Numbered from the stretch's first letter, positions 1 to 6,087 are shown. The stretch: 7,966 nucleotides of DNA from Nitrosomonadaceae bacterium (GCA_021300055.1 JAJTHU010000265.1:1-7966), one strand, 5' to 3'. The notes: generated from the letters alone by a model not told the origin. Made by a program: numbers and translations.

Positions 1-1054
1 CCGTGCCGCCGGGACACATGCAGAACGAATACACCGCGCGGCCATTGCTTGCGTGATGCACCAGTTTGTAATCGGCCGCTCCCAAGACTGGGTTGCCTGC
101 GTTGGGACCAAAGCGCGCACGATCGATGAGGCCCTGTGGATGCTCAATGCGAAAGCCGATCGAGAACGGCTTTGCCTCCATGTACACACCGCGTTCATGC
201 AACTTGAAGAATGTGTCGCGCGCGCTGTGGCCGATCGCAAGCACGAGATGATCGGTACGCAACGTGTAGGTTTCTTCACCGTGCTGCACGGTTACACCGC
301 GTAGCGCCCTTTCATCACCTGCACCATCAATCTGAAAATCGATCACGCGATGCTGAAAGCGAATTTCGCCGCCGAGCTCGATGATCTTGGCTCGCATGAT
401 TTCCACCATCGATACGAGCTTGAACGTACCGATGTGCGGCTTGGATACGTACATGATCTCGGGCGGCGCACCTGCGGTCACAAATTCGCTCAGCACCTTG
501 CGCGTGAGGAAGAACGGGTCTTTGATCTGCGACCACAGCTTGCCGTCGGAAAACGTGCCCGCACCGCCCTCACCAAATTGCACGTTGGATTCGGGGTTCA
601 GTGTCGACTTCCGCCACAAACCCCAAGTGTCTTGGGTGCGCTCGCGCACTGCCTTGCCGCGCTCGAGCACGATAGGCTTGAACCCCATTTGCGCAAGTGT
701 GAGCGCCGCAAACAAGCCGCAGGGCCCCATGCCGATGACAACGGGTCGGATGCCGTTCCATCCGGCAGGTGCGTGTGCGACAAACTTGTAGCTCGTGTCA
801 GGCGTCGGCACAACGCGTGGATCGCCACGCATTCGACTAAGCACCGCTGCTTCGTTGCGCACTTCAACATCGAGCGTATAGACGAGCAGGATGTCGGCTT
901 TTTTACGCGCGTCGTAGCCGCGGCGATAGATCGACACGCTGAGGATATCGGCGGGGACCAACTTAAGACGCTGTGCGGCGAGTGCGCGCAGCGCGTCGAT
1001 GTCATCGCGATCTTCCGCCGGTAGCGGGAGTTTGATTTCAGAGAGTCTGAGCAT
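1..1054 (-). CDS. FAD-dependent dehydrogenase, COG2509-like (partial, C-terminus outside window)
   Basis: My own translation of the minus strand from the ATG at 1054 gives 351 residues before the window ends, so the 3' part is missing; family members are usually somewhat over 500 residues. Residues 1-100 form an N-terminal domain starting MLRLSEIKLPL. A Rossmann FAD-binding segment follows: VVIGMGPCGLFAALTLAQMG (105-124), with the glycine motif GMGPCG at 108-113 and the acidic ribose-binding E at 131 (VLERG). A family-typical block NVQFGEGGAGTFSDGKLW lies at 157-174, and DHLVLAIGHSARDTF (268-282) resembles the second dinucleotide-fold motif. This matches uncharacterised FAD-dependent dehydrogenases; the substrate is unknown. 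An in-frame TAA four codons upstream makes this ATG the first possible start. The Shine-Dalgarno is weak (AGGA, about 12 nt away). A terminator separates the gene from rpsQ, so it is probably its own transcription unit, although no clear promoter is visible in the roughly 50 nt between. Confidence 0.88.
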   Translation of the reverse strand, partial: MLRLSEIKLPLPAEDRDDIDALRALAAQRLKLVPADILSVSIYRRGYDARKKADILLVYTLDVEVRNEAAVLSRMRGDPRVVPTPDTSYKFVAHAPAGWNGIRPVVIGMGPCGLFAALTLAQMGFKPIVLERGKAVRERTQDTWGLWRKSTLNPESNVQFGEGGAGTFSDGKLWSQIKDPFFLTRKVLSEFVTAGAPPEIMYVSKPHIGTFKLVSMVEIMRAKIIELGGEIRFQHRVIDFQIDGAGDERALRGVTVQHGEETYTLRTDHLVLAIGHSARDTFFKLHERGVYMEAKPFSIGFRIEHPQGLIDRARFGPNAGNPVLGAADYKLVHHASNGRAVYSFCMCPGGT

Positions 1055-1106
1055 GGCAGAGAGTTATCCTGCAAATGTTGGACAGCATGCGGATTTCAAC
1101 CGCAGT

Positions 1107-1144
1107 AAAAAACGAAAAAGCCCGCCGATTTTCACCGACGGGCT
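1107..1144 (-). terminator. Rho-independent terminator of the S10 operon
   Basis: In the minus-strand RNA, AGCCCGUCG (1144-1136) pairs with CGGCGGGCU (1127-1119) to give a 9-bp stem with one U-G wobble and an 8-nt loop. It is followed by UUUUU, CG and UUUUUU. It begins 20 nt after the rpsQ stop codon. The opposite strand has no T-run, so it acts in one direction only. It ends the ribosomal protein operon before the FAD dehydrogenase gene. Confidence 0.93.
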
Positions 1145-1164
1145 CTTCGCGAGGCAAGAATCGA

Positions 1165-1452
1165 TTACTCGACTTTCGCTTTTTCGATCAGCTTGGTGAC
1201 TGCCCAAGATTTGGTCTTGGACATTGGCCGGGTCTCTTCGATCATGACCGTGTCGCCTTGCTTGAACTCGTTGTTGGGGCTGTGCGCGTGATACTTCTTC
1301 GAACGACGCACCACCTTGCCCAGCACTGGATGCTTTACCGCGCGCTCAACGAGAACGGTAACGGTTTTATCCATCTTGTCGCTGGTAACGACACCGGTGA
1401 GGGTGCGCTTGTTTTTCACGACCGGGGTCGCTTGCGTTGCGTTAGCGGTCAT
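1165..1452 (-). CDS. rpsQ: 30S ribosomal protein S17
   Basis: The 95-residue product is S17, a primary 16S rRNA-binding protein of the small subunit body. Recognisable segments are VTSDKMDKTVTVLVE (23-37), VKHPVLGKVVRRSKKYHAH (39-57), and the C-terminal EETRPMSKTKSWAV. It is about ten residues longer than the E. coli protein (84), entirely through an N-terminal stretch MTANATQATPVV before the conserved KNKRTLTG. The start is supported by translational coupling: the rpmC stop and this start share one base (TAATG), and GAGGG lies 7 nt upstream. It is the last gene of the operon here. In most proteobacteria rplN follows, but here a terminator does. The identification is secure; the only doubt is the exact N-terminus. 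Confidence 0.97.
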   Translation of the reverse strand: MTANATQATPVVKNKRTLTGVVTSDKMDKTVTVLVERAVKHPVLGKVVRRSKKYHAHSPNNEFKQGDTVMIEETRPMSKTKSWAVTKLIEKAKVE

Positions 1453-1646
1453 TATGCTGCCCTCGCTTTTTCATTCAGGATGGTCTTGAGTTGCGCGATT
1501 TCACGCTTCACACGACCGAGCTCGGTGGTCTTCGACAGTTGCTGCGTGGCAACCTGCATACGCAACGAAAACTGCGCTTTACGCAACTCGAGCAGTTCCT
1601 TGTTGAGGTCTTCCGGGGATTTCGCCCGCATTTCTTTGACGTTCAT
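1452..1646 (-). CDS. rpmC: 50S ribosomal protein L29
   Basis: This 64-residue protein is L29, which sits at the polypeptide exit of the large subunit next to L23 and forms part of the docking surface for signal recognition particle and trigger factor. It shows the family pattern of two long helices: MNVKEMRAKSPEDLNKELLE, then LRKAQFSLRMQVATQQL, and a final basic helix ending RVKREIAQLKTILNEK. Length matches the family (63 in E. coli). The start has an AAGGA-type site about 8-9 nt upstream in the 15-nt gap after rplP. Its stop overlaps the rpsQ start by one base, which implies coupled translation. Confidence 0.97.
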   Translation of the reverse strand: MNVKEMRAKSPEDLNKELLELRKAQFSLRMQVATQQLSKTTELGRVKREIAQLKTILNEKARAA

Positions 1647-1661
1647 GGCGTAGTTCCTTTC

Positions 1662-2075
1662 TTAACCCAACATGCGATGCACGAAGGTGGTCTTGATGGG
1701 CAGCTTAGCCGCGGCAAGCGCAAACGCTTCGCGTGCCAGTGCTTCCTGCACACCGTCCATTTCGTAGAGCACCTTGCCTGGCTGGATCTCAGCCACGAAG
1801 TACTCTGGCGAACCCTTACCGTTACCCATGCGGACTTCGGCTGGCTTCTTGGAGATCGGCTTGTCTGGGAAGATGCGGATCCACACGCGACCACCACGCT
1901 TGATGTGACGGGTCATCGCGCGACGCGCTGCTTCGATCTGACGCGCAGTCAAGCGACCACGGCCAACGGCTTTGAGGCCGAATTCGCCAAACGAAACTTT
2001 GGCGCCGGTCGTGGCGATGCCCTTATTGCGGCCTTTTTGCTCTTTGCGGTATTTGCGTCTAGACGGCTGCAGCAT
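1662..2075 (-). CDS. rplP: 50S ribosomal protein L16
   Basis: The 137-residue product is L16, which lies near the A-site finger of 23S rRNA and helps position aminoacyl-tRNA. It is collinear with E. coli L16 (136): MLQPSRRKYRKEQKGRNKG at the N-terminus, GLKAVGRGRLTARQIEAARR in the middle and LAAAKLPIKTTFV near the end. Arg82 in AEVRMGNGKG corresponds to E. coli Arg81, which is hydroxylated there by the oxygenase RoxA/YcfD; whether this organism has the enzyme cannot be seen. A longer reading from 2096 adds MVAQERK, but I chose the inner ATG because the family begins MLQPSR and AGGAG (2086-2082) sits 6 nt before it. The start lies inside the rpsC coding region, giving a 17-nt overlap. Confidence 0.97.
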   Translation of the reverse strand: MLQPSRRKYRKEQKGRNKGIATTGAKVSFGEFGLKAVGRGRLTARQIEAARRAMTRHIKRGGRVWIRIFPDKPISKKPAEVRMGNGKGSPEYFVAEIQPGKVLYEMDGVQEALAREAFALAAAKLPIKTTFVHRMLG

Positions 2076-2784
2076 TTTTCGCTCCTGCGCGACCACGCGG
2101 CTTACGTGCCGGGGCCTCTGCTTGTGGCTCTGGTGCGGCTACTGGGGCTTCGCCCTTCGCCAGCATATTGCCTTTGTAAACGAGTACTTGGACGCCGATC
2201 ACACCGTACGTGGTGCGGGCTTCAGAGAAGCCTTGATCGATGTCAGCACGCAGCGTGTGAAGTGGCACGCGGCCCTCGCGGTACCACTCGGTACGTGCGA
2301 TTTCGGCGCCGTTCAAACGACCGCTCGACGTGATCTTGATGCCTTGCGCGCCCAAACGCATTGCGTTCTGCATCGCACGCTTCATTGCACGGCGGAACAT
2401 GACACGCTTTTCGAGCTGCGAAGTGATGCCGTCAGCGATGAGCTGAGCATCGGTTTCTGGCTTGCGGATTTCTTCGATGTTGACATGCACAGGCACGCCC
2501 ATCATCTTCGAAAGCGACACGCGCAGATTCTCGATGTCCTCGCCCTTCTTACCGATCACCACACCAGGACGCGACGAGTAAATCGTGATCTTCGCGTTCT
2601 TGGCTGGGCGCTCGATAACGATCTTGCCGACCGATGCGCTAGCGAGTTTCTTCTTGAGGTAGGTGCGAACCTTGATGTCCTCAAGCAGCATCACTGGGAA
2701 GTTTTTGCTGTTTGCGTACCACTTCGATGCGAAGTTCTTGGTAACTGCAAGGCGAAAACCGGTTGGGGAAATTTTCTGTCCCAT
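2059..2784 (-). CDS. rpsC: 30S ribosomal protein S3
   Basis: S3 (241 residues; 233 in E. coli) forms part of the mRNA entry channel and helicase site on the 30S head with S4 and S5. It begins MGQKISPTGFRLAVTKNFAS, carries the type II KH domain with its signature loop VVIGKKGEDI (75-84), and has the C-terminal domain RLGAQGIKITSSGRLNGAEI (143-162). The last 30 or so residues form a low-complexity Ala/Pro/Lys/Arg tail (EAPVAAPEPQ, KPRGRAGAKNAAAV). Its coding sequence also contains the Shine-Dalgarno and start codon of rplP. The start is preceded by AAGGAG at 5-nt spacing, and that site overlaps the rplV stop codon, so translation of the two genes is probably coupled. Confidence 0.98.
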   Translation of the reverse strand: MGQKISPTGFRLAVTKNFASKWYANSKNFPVMLLEDIKVRTYLKKKLASASVGKIVIERPAKNAKITIYSSRPGVVIGKKGEDIENLRVSLSKMMGVPVHVNIEEIRKPETDAQLIADGITSQLEKRVMFRRAMKRAMQNAMRLGAQGIKITSSGRLNGAEIARTEWYREGRVPLHTLRADIDQGFSEARTTYGVIGVQVLVYKGNMLAKGEAPVAAPEPQAEAPARKPRGRAGAKNAAAV

Positions 2785-2793
2785 TGCGACTCC

Positions 2794-3132
2794 TTATTGC
2801 TTGCCGTCGCCAACCGTCACGAAGACGTGGCAAGTCGGCTTGATGATGCGGTTACCGCGGCCTTTGGCGCGCGCGGTAAAGCGCTTCAGGACAGGACCCT
2901 TTTCAACGATGATCTTCGACACTTTGAGGTCGTCGATATCAGCACCGTTGTTGTGCTCTGCGTTGGCAATTGCCGACTCGAGCACCTTCTTGATGATGCC
3001 TGCGCCTTTTTTCGGCGTGAAGGTCAGGATGTTCAGGGCTTGGTCAACCTTCTTGCCGCGAATCAGGTCAGCAACGAGGCGACCTTTTTGCGCGGAGAGG
3101 CGTACACCCCACAGATTTGCGGATACGTTCAT
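2794..3132 (-). CDS. rplV: 50S ribosomal protein L22
   Basis: L22 (112 residues; 110 in E. coli) is an early-assembly protein whose extended beta-hairpin reaches into the peptide exit tunnel. The globular part shows VRLSAQKGRLVADLIRGK (10-27) and ESAIANAEHNNGADID (52-67). The hairpin is VLKRFTARAKGRGNRI (81-96); in other bacteria, changes in this loop alter macrolide sensitivity, and here it appears intact. The N-terminus MNVSANLWGV differs from the E. coli METIAKHRHA type, but MNVSANL fits the start well because AAGGAG precedes it with a 7-nt spacer. Its stop TAA lies within the Shine-Dalgarno of rpsC. The Shine-Dalgarno of rplV in turn overlaps the rpsS stop. Confidence 0.97.
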   Translation of the reverse strand: MNVSANLWGVRLSAQKGRLVADLIRGKKVDQALNILTFTPKKGAGIIKKVLESAIANAEHNNGADIDDLKVSKIIVEKGPVLKRFTARAKGRGNRIIKPTCHVFVTVGDGKQ

Positions 3133-3143
3133 GGGGTAGCTCC

Positions 3144-3431
3144 TTATTTCTTGCCAGGTGCCGCGGCCTTCTTATCGGCCGGGTGGCCTTTGAAGGTACG
3201 GGTGAGGGCAAATTCACCGAGCTTGTGACCAACCATGTTTTCGCTAACAAACACAGGGATGTGCTGCTTCCCGTTGTGTACAGCGATGGTCAGGCCGACG
3301 AAGTCCGGCAGGATGGTGGAACGGCGCGACCAGGTTTTGATCGGCTTTCGGTCCTTGGTGGCGGAGGCTTTCTCAACTTTCGCCATCAGATGGCCGTCAA
3401 CAAACGGGCCTTTTTTAATGGAACGTGACAT
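3144..3431 (-). CDS. rpsS: 30S ribosomal protein S19
   Basis: S19 (95 residues; 92 in E. coli) sits at the top of the 30S head with S13 and takes part in intersubunit bridging and tRNA contacts. It begins MSRSIKKGPFVDGHLMAKVE and contains IKTWSRRSTILPDFVG (31-46) and HIPVFVSENMVGHKLGEFA (57-75), the diagnostic S19 block, followed by TRTFKGHPADKK. Only 5 nt separate it from the rplB stop. The ribosome-binding site GGAAAGG lies inside the end of rplB with about 9 nt spacing, a looser match than in neighbouring genes, which suggests translational coupling to rplB. Confidence 0.98.
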   Translation of the reverse strand: MSRSIKKGPFVDGHLMAKVEKASATKDRKPIKTWSRRSTILPDFVGLTIAVHNGKQHIPVFVSENMVGHKLGEFALTRTFKGHPADKKAAAPGKK

Positions 3432-3436
3432 GGCGA

Positions 3437-4267
3437 TTAACCTTTCCGACGATCGCGAACGATCATGTTCTGAGTGCGCTTGTTGGTGCGGGTCTTAAGA
3501 CCCTTAGCAGCTTGACCCCAAGGTGACACTGGGTGATGACGACCACCACCACCGTTACCACGACCACCCATTGGGTGATCAACCGGGTTCATACAAATTG
3601 CACGAACGGTCGGACGCCAGCCGCGCCAACGATTGGCACCGGCTTTACCGATAACGCGCAGGCTGTGTTCGCCATTGCCGACTTCACCGATGGTGGCACG
3701 GCAATCAACGTGAACCTTGCGGATTTCGCCGGAACGCATACGGATCTGAGCGTAAACGCCTTCACGTGCGAGCAACTGCACAGATGCACCTGCAGAACGC
3801 GCCAACTGCGCGCCTTTACCGGGCAACAACTCGATGCAGTGGATGGTCGAACCGACCGGGATGTTGCGGATCGGTAGGCAGTTACCAACTTTGATTGGTG
3901 CGTCCTGACCCGACACAACTTGCTGGCCGACTTCGATACCCTTCGGCGCGATCATGTAGCGGCGCTCGCCATCGGCGTAGCACAACAACACGATGTTCGC
4001 GCTGCGGTTTGGATCGTATTCGAGGCGTTCAACTTTGGCGACGATACCGTCTTTGTCGCTACGCTTGAAGTCGATGATACGGTAGTGTTGCTTGTGACCG
4101 CCGCCTTGATGGCGCGTCGTGATATGACCGTGATGATTACGGCCAGCATTCTTCGATTGCGGTTCGAGCAGCGCTGCGTGTGGCGCGCCTTTATGCAACT
4201 GGGCGTTCACCACTTTGAGCATGCTGCGACGCCCTGGGGACGTCGGTTTAGTTTTAACGAGAGCCAT
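3437..4267 (-). CDS. rplB: 50S ribosomal protein L2
   Basis: L2 (276 residues; 273 in E. coli) is a core large-subunit protein close to the peptidyl transferase centre. Seen here: the N-terminal region ending in GRNHHGHITTRHQGGGHKQ (42-60), the OB-like domain around YRIIDFKRSDKDGIVAKVE (62-80), the SH3-like domain around GASVQLLAREG (160-170), and the C-terminal loop AGANRWRGWRPTVR (209-222) followed by MNPVDHP (226-232). The His of DHP, equivalent to E. coli His229 and important for peptidyl transfer, is kept at 231. The next block is unusual: MGGRGNGGGGRHHPVSPWG replaces the common HGGGEGR type (see findings). The start overlaps the rplW stop by one base (TAATG), with AAGGAG 7 nt upstream. 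Confidence 0.98.
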   Translation of the reverse strand: MALVKTKPTSPGRRSMLKVVNAQLHKGAPHAALLEPQSKNAGRNHHGHITTRHQGGGHKQHYRIIDFKRSDKDGIVAKVERLEYDPNRSANIVLLCYADGERRYMIAPKGIEVGQQVVSGQDAPIKVGNCLPIRNIPVGSTIHCIELLPGKGAQLARSAGASVQLLAREGVYAQIRMRSGEIRKVHVDCRATIGEVGNGEHSLRVIGKAGANRWRGWRPTVRAICMNPVDHPMGGRGNGGGGRHHPVSPWGQAAKGLKTRTNKRTQNMIVRDRRKG

Positions 4268-4575
4268 TACGCCGCTCCTTCAGCAAACTGGATATCGCCC
4301 TCGCCCTTCAGGCACACATAGGCCTTCTTGACGTGGTTGCGACGGCCTTCAAAGCGTCCATGACGCTTTTGCTTGCCTTTTTGATTAACGATGTTCACGC
4401 TTGCCACTTCAACCTTTTGGTCTTTGAAGAGCAGTTCCACAGCCGCTTTGACTTCGGCTTTGGTTGCGCTTTGCAGGACTTCAAACACGACCTGCTTTTG
4501 CTTGTCAGCCACCATGGTGGCTTTTTCAGAAATAACGGGTCGCAGTACGACCGTCATCAGACGTTCGGCATTCAT
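4267..4575 (-). CDS. rplW: 50S ribosomal protein L23
   Basis: L23 (102 residues; 100 in E. coli) lies at the exit of the peptide tunnel and is the main docking point for trigger factor and the signal recognition particle. The family motif LRPVISEKAT (11-20) is present; Glu17 matches E. coli Glu18, the trigger factor contact. The tunnel loop is NIVNQKGKQKRHGRFEGRRN (61-80), followed by the conserved KKAYVCLKGEGDI. The start forms an ATGA overlap with the rplD stop, and AGAGG is 7 nt upstream, so translation is very probably coupled to L4. A later Met at residue 7 is an alternative start, but the coupling favours the first. Confidence 0.97.
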   Translation of the reverse strand: MNAERLMTVVLRPVISEKATMVADKQKQVVFEVLQSATKAEVKAAVELLFKDQKVEVASVNIVNQKGKQKRHGRFEGRRNHVKKAYVCLKGEGDIQFAEGAA

Positions 4576-5192
4576 GCGAGCACCTCTTCAAATTGTTTGA
4601 CCGCGCCTTTGGTCAGCACCACTTTGGCGAAGCGGACCAAGTTGACGGGATCAGCGTGTTTAGCTTCGAGAACGAGCACGTTTTCGAGATTGCGCGAAGA
4701 CAGATACAGGTTCTCGTCGTAGTTGTCGGTGATGATCAACACTTGATCGAGACCCATGCCCTTGAGCTTGCTGACAAGCCCTTTGGTCTTCGGTGCGTCG
4801 AGTTTCAGATCTTCCACAACCGACAGACGATCTTCACGAACCAGTTGCGAGAGGATCGCGGCGATGCCGGCGCGATACATCTTGCGGTTCACTTTTTGCG
4901 AGAAGTTCTCGTCAGGCGAGTTCGGGAAAATCTTGCCGCCACCACGCCACAAAGGCGAGGACGCCATACCCGCACGAGCGCGGCCGGTGCCCTTTTGGCG
5001 CCATGGCTTTTTGGTCGACTTCTGAACATCGCTACGGCCTTTTTGCGCGCGGTTACCCGAACGTGCGTTGGCTTGGTAAGCGGTGACAACTTGGTGCACG
5101 AGCGCTTCGTTGTAGTCGCGACCGAACAAATCGGCTGACGCTGCAACGGTGCCGTTTGCTGCACCTTTGTCATTGATGACTTTGAGTTCCAT
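4572..5192 (-). CDS. rplD: 50S ribosomal protein L4
   Basis: L4 (206 residues; 201 in E. coli) has a globular domain on the ribosome surface and a long loop lining the peptide tunnel. The loop is clear: GNRAQKGRSDVQKSTKKPWR (46-65) then QKGTGRARAGMASSPLWRGG (66-85). Changes at a Lys within this loop give macrolide resistance in E. coli; no deletion is evident here. The C-terminal part has the usual VLIITDNYDENLYLSSRNLENV segment (151-172). In E. coli, L4 also represses its own operon through the S10 leader by attenuation and translational control. Whether the rplC leader in this window responds to L4 is only a guess. The start shares a base with the rplC stop (TAATG) and has AAGGGAG upstream. 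Confidence 0.98.
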   Translation of the reverse strand: MELKVINDKGAANGTVAASADLFGRDYNEALVHQVVTAYQANARSGNRAQKGRSDVQKSTKKPWRQKGTGRARAGMASSPLWRGGGKIFPNSPDENFSQKVNRKMYRAGIAAILSQLVREDRLSVVEDLKLDAPKTKGLVSKLKGMGLDQVLIITDNYDENLYLSSRNLENVLVLEAKHADPVNLVRFAKVVLTKGAVKQFEEVLA

Positions 5193-5851
5193 TATTTGGC
5201 TCCCTTCGCTTTAGGAGCTTTCGCTGCTGGCTTAAGGATCACCGTGCCGTTCTTAGCACCAGGTACATTGCCCTTCACCAGAATCAGCGAGCGAGCCGTG
5301 TCGACGCGCGCGACTTCAAGCATCTGCACCGTGGCGGTGACATCACCGAGGTGGCCGGCCATGCGCTTACCCGGGAAAACACGACCCGGATCCTGCGCCA
5401 TACCGATCGAGCCCGGCACATTGTGCGAGCGCGAGTTACCGTGCGTTGCGCGGTTCGACGAGAAGTTGTGGCGCTTGATAACGCCTGAGAAGCCTTTACC
5501 CAACGTCGTGCCCTGCACGTCAACCTTTTGGCCAACGGCGAACATCTCGACAGAAAGCACTTCGCCAACTTTGAGTTCAGCGAGCTTTTCTGGGGTAACG
5601 GCGAATTCTCTAACGACCGAACCGGCTTCGACGCCAGCTTTGGCGTAGTGACCAGCTTGGGCTTTTGCCACGCGTGATGCGCGGCGCGTTCCGAAGGCGA
5701 CTTGAACGCCTGCGTACCCGTCGTTTTCGGGTGTTTTGAGTTGTGTGACGCGGTTATTCGACACGTCCAGCACCGTCACGGGGATGGCTGTACCATCATC
5801 CGCGAAGATGCGAGTCATGCCGACCTTCCGGCCGACGAGACCTAGGCTCAT
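5192..5851 (-). CDS. rplC: 50S ribosomal protein L3
   Basis: L3 (219 residues from the chosen start; 209 in E. coli) starts 23S rRNA assembly and reaches towards the peptidyl transferase centre. Motifs: SLGLVGRKVGMTRIFADDG at the N-terminus, LGKGFSGVIKRHNFSSNRAT (118-137), and GSIGMAQDPGRVFPGKRMAG (147-166). Gln153 in that block aligns with E. coli Gln150, the residue methylated by PrmB. Three in-frame ATGs are available at 5878, 5857 and 5851. I chose the last because AAAAGGA (5864-5858) is 6 nt upstream of it, while it touches the second ATG directly and lies downstream of the first, and because related proteins begin MSLGLVGRKVGM. It is the first gene after the 236-nt regulatory gap and opens the tightly coupled run. 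Confidence 0.97.
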   Translation of the reverse strand: MSLGLVGRKVGMTRIFADDGTAIPVTVLDVSNNRVTQLKTPENDGYAGVQVAFGTRRASRVAKAQAGHYAKAGVEAGSVVREFAVTPEKLAELKVGEVLSVEMFAVGQKVDVQGTTLGKGFSGVIKRHNFSSNRATHGNSRSHNVPGSIGMAQDPGRVFPGKRMAGHLGDVTATVQMLEVARVDTARSLILVKGNVPGAKNGTVILKPAAKAPKAKGAK

Positions 5852-6006
5852 CTTCATTCCTTTTATTGGTTTCCCCATTTCTCTTTAAATTCCAAAGAGT
5901 TACAGGGTGTTCGCTACAATTGGCGAACGGGTTAACTACGTCTTGCTGTGCTTGGCCGACCTTTTTCGGTTCAATCCCAAGCCTTGGTAAAACGCCAAGA
6001 GGCGAG
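5852..6006 (-). promoter_or_regulatory. Structured 5' leader of rplC
   Basis: This is the roughly 150-nt non-coding stretch between the predicted transcription start and rplC. Reading along the minus strand, four short segments can pair in more than one way: CUUGG (5999-5995), CCAAGG (5987-5982), GCUUGG (5982-5977) and CCAAGC (5955-5950). Further on are GUUCGC/GCGAAC (arms 5928-5923 and 5914-5909) and CUCUUU/AAAGAG (5899-5894 and 5886-5881), the latter about 17 nt before the rplC Shine-Dalgarno. The length is similar to the E. coli S10 leader (about 170 nt) that L4 binds, but I see no sequence match, so a ribosomal-protein-binding role is a guess. Confidence 0.5.
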
Positions 6007-6024
6007 ATTATATCCGCCTCTTGG
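5995..6024 (-). repeat. Perfect 10-bp inverted repeat around the rplC -10 box
   Basis: CCAAGAGGCG (6024-6015 on the minus strand) and CGCCTCTTGG (6004-5995) are exact complements separated by 10 nt, and those 10 nt hold the TATAAT hexamer. In RNA read through from rpsJ this forms a 10-bp hairpin followed by CGUUUUA, a weak intrinsic-terminator-like tail. As DNA it could also be an operator. Confidence 0.8.
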
Positions 6025-6036
6025 TGAATCAATCAA
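6007..6036 (-). promoter_or_regulatory. Predicted sigma70-type promoter for rplC and downstream genes
   Basis: On the minus strand TTGATT (6036-6031) is followed by an 18-bp spacer and a consensus TATAAT (6012-6007). The predicted start is near 6000. It would drive rplC to rpsQ independently of transcription from tuf and rpsJ. The -10 box lies in the loop of the inverted repeat. The -35 is a 4/6 match to TTGACA, so strength is uncertain. Confidence 0.68.
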
Positions 6037-6060
6037 CTACCAAATCAAAGACTTACCGCG

Positions 6061-6079
6061 CCGCAACAGCACGTTGCGG
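6061..6079 (-). repeat. Stem-loop just after rpsJ
   Basis: On the minus strand CCGCAAC (6079-6073) pairs perfectly with GTTGCGG (6067-6061) around the 5-nt loop GTGCT. It starts 8 nt after the rpsJ stop. There is no proper U-run after it, so it fits a 3'-end stabiliser or processing site better than a terminator. Confidence 0.6.
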
Positions 6080-6087
6080 ACAGCTCA

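Noticed and set aside
350..1024. Plus-strand open frames of 224 and 136 codons within the left 1 kb
   Set aside because: The minus-strand frame has clear FAD-binding motifs through the same bases and no stop from 1054 to the edge; the plus-strand products show no recognisable domain.
1972..3228. 418-codon open frame on the plus strand opposite rplP, rpsC and rplV
   Set aside because: It crosses three certain genes and their boundaries and has shadow-like composition; the minus-strand genes explain the region completely.
5851..5878. Longer L3 start at 5878
   Set aside because: It adds MGKPIKGMK, which is not typical of L3, and the only good Shine-Dalgarno lies downstream of it, 6 nt before the ATG at 5851.
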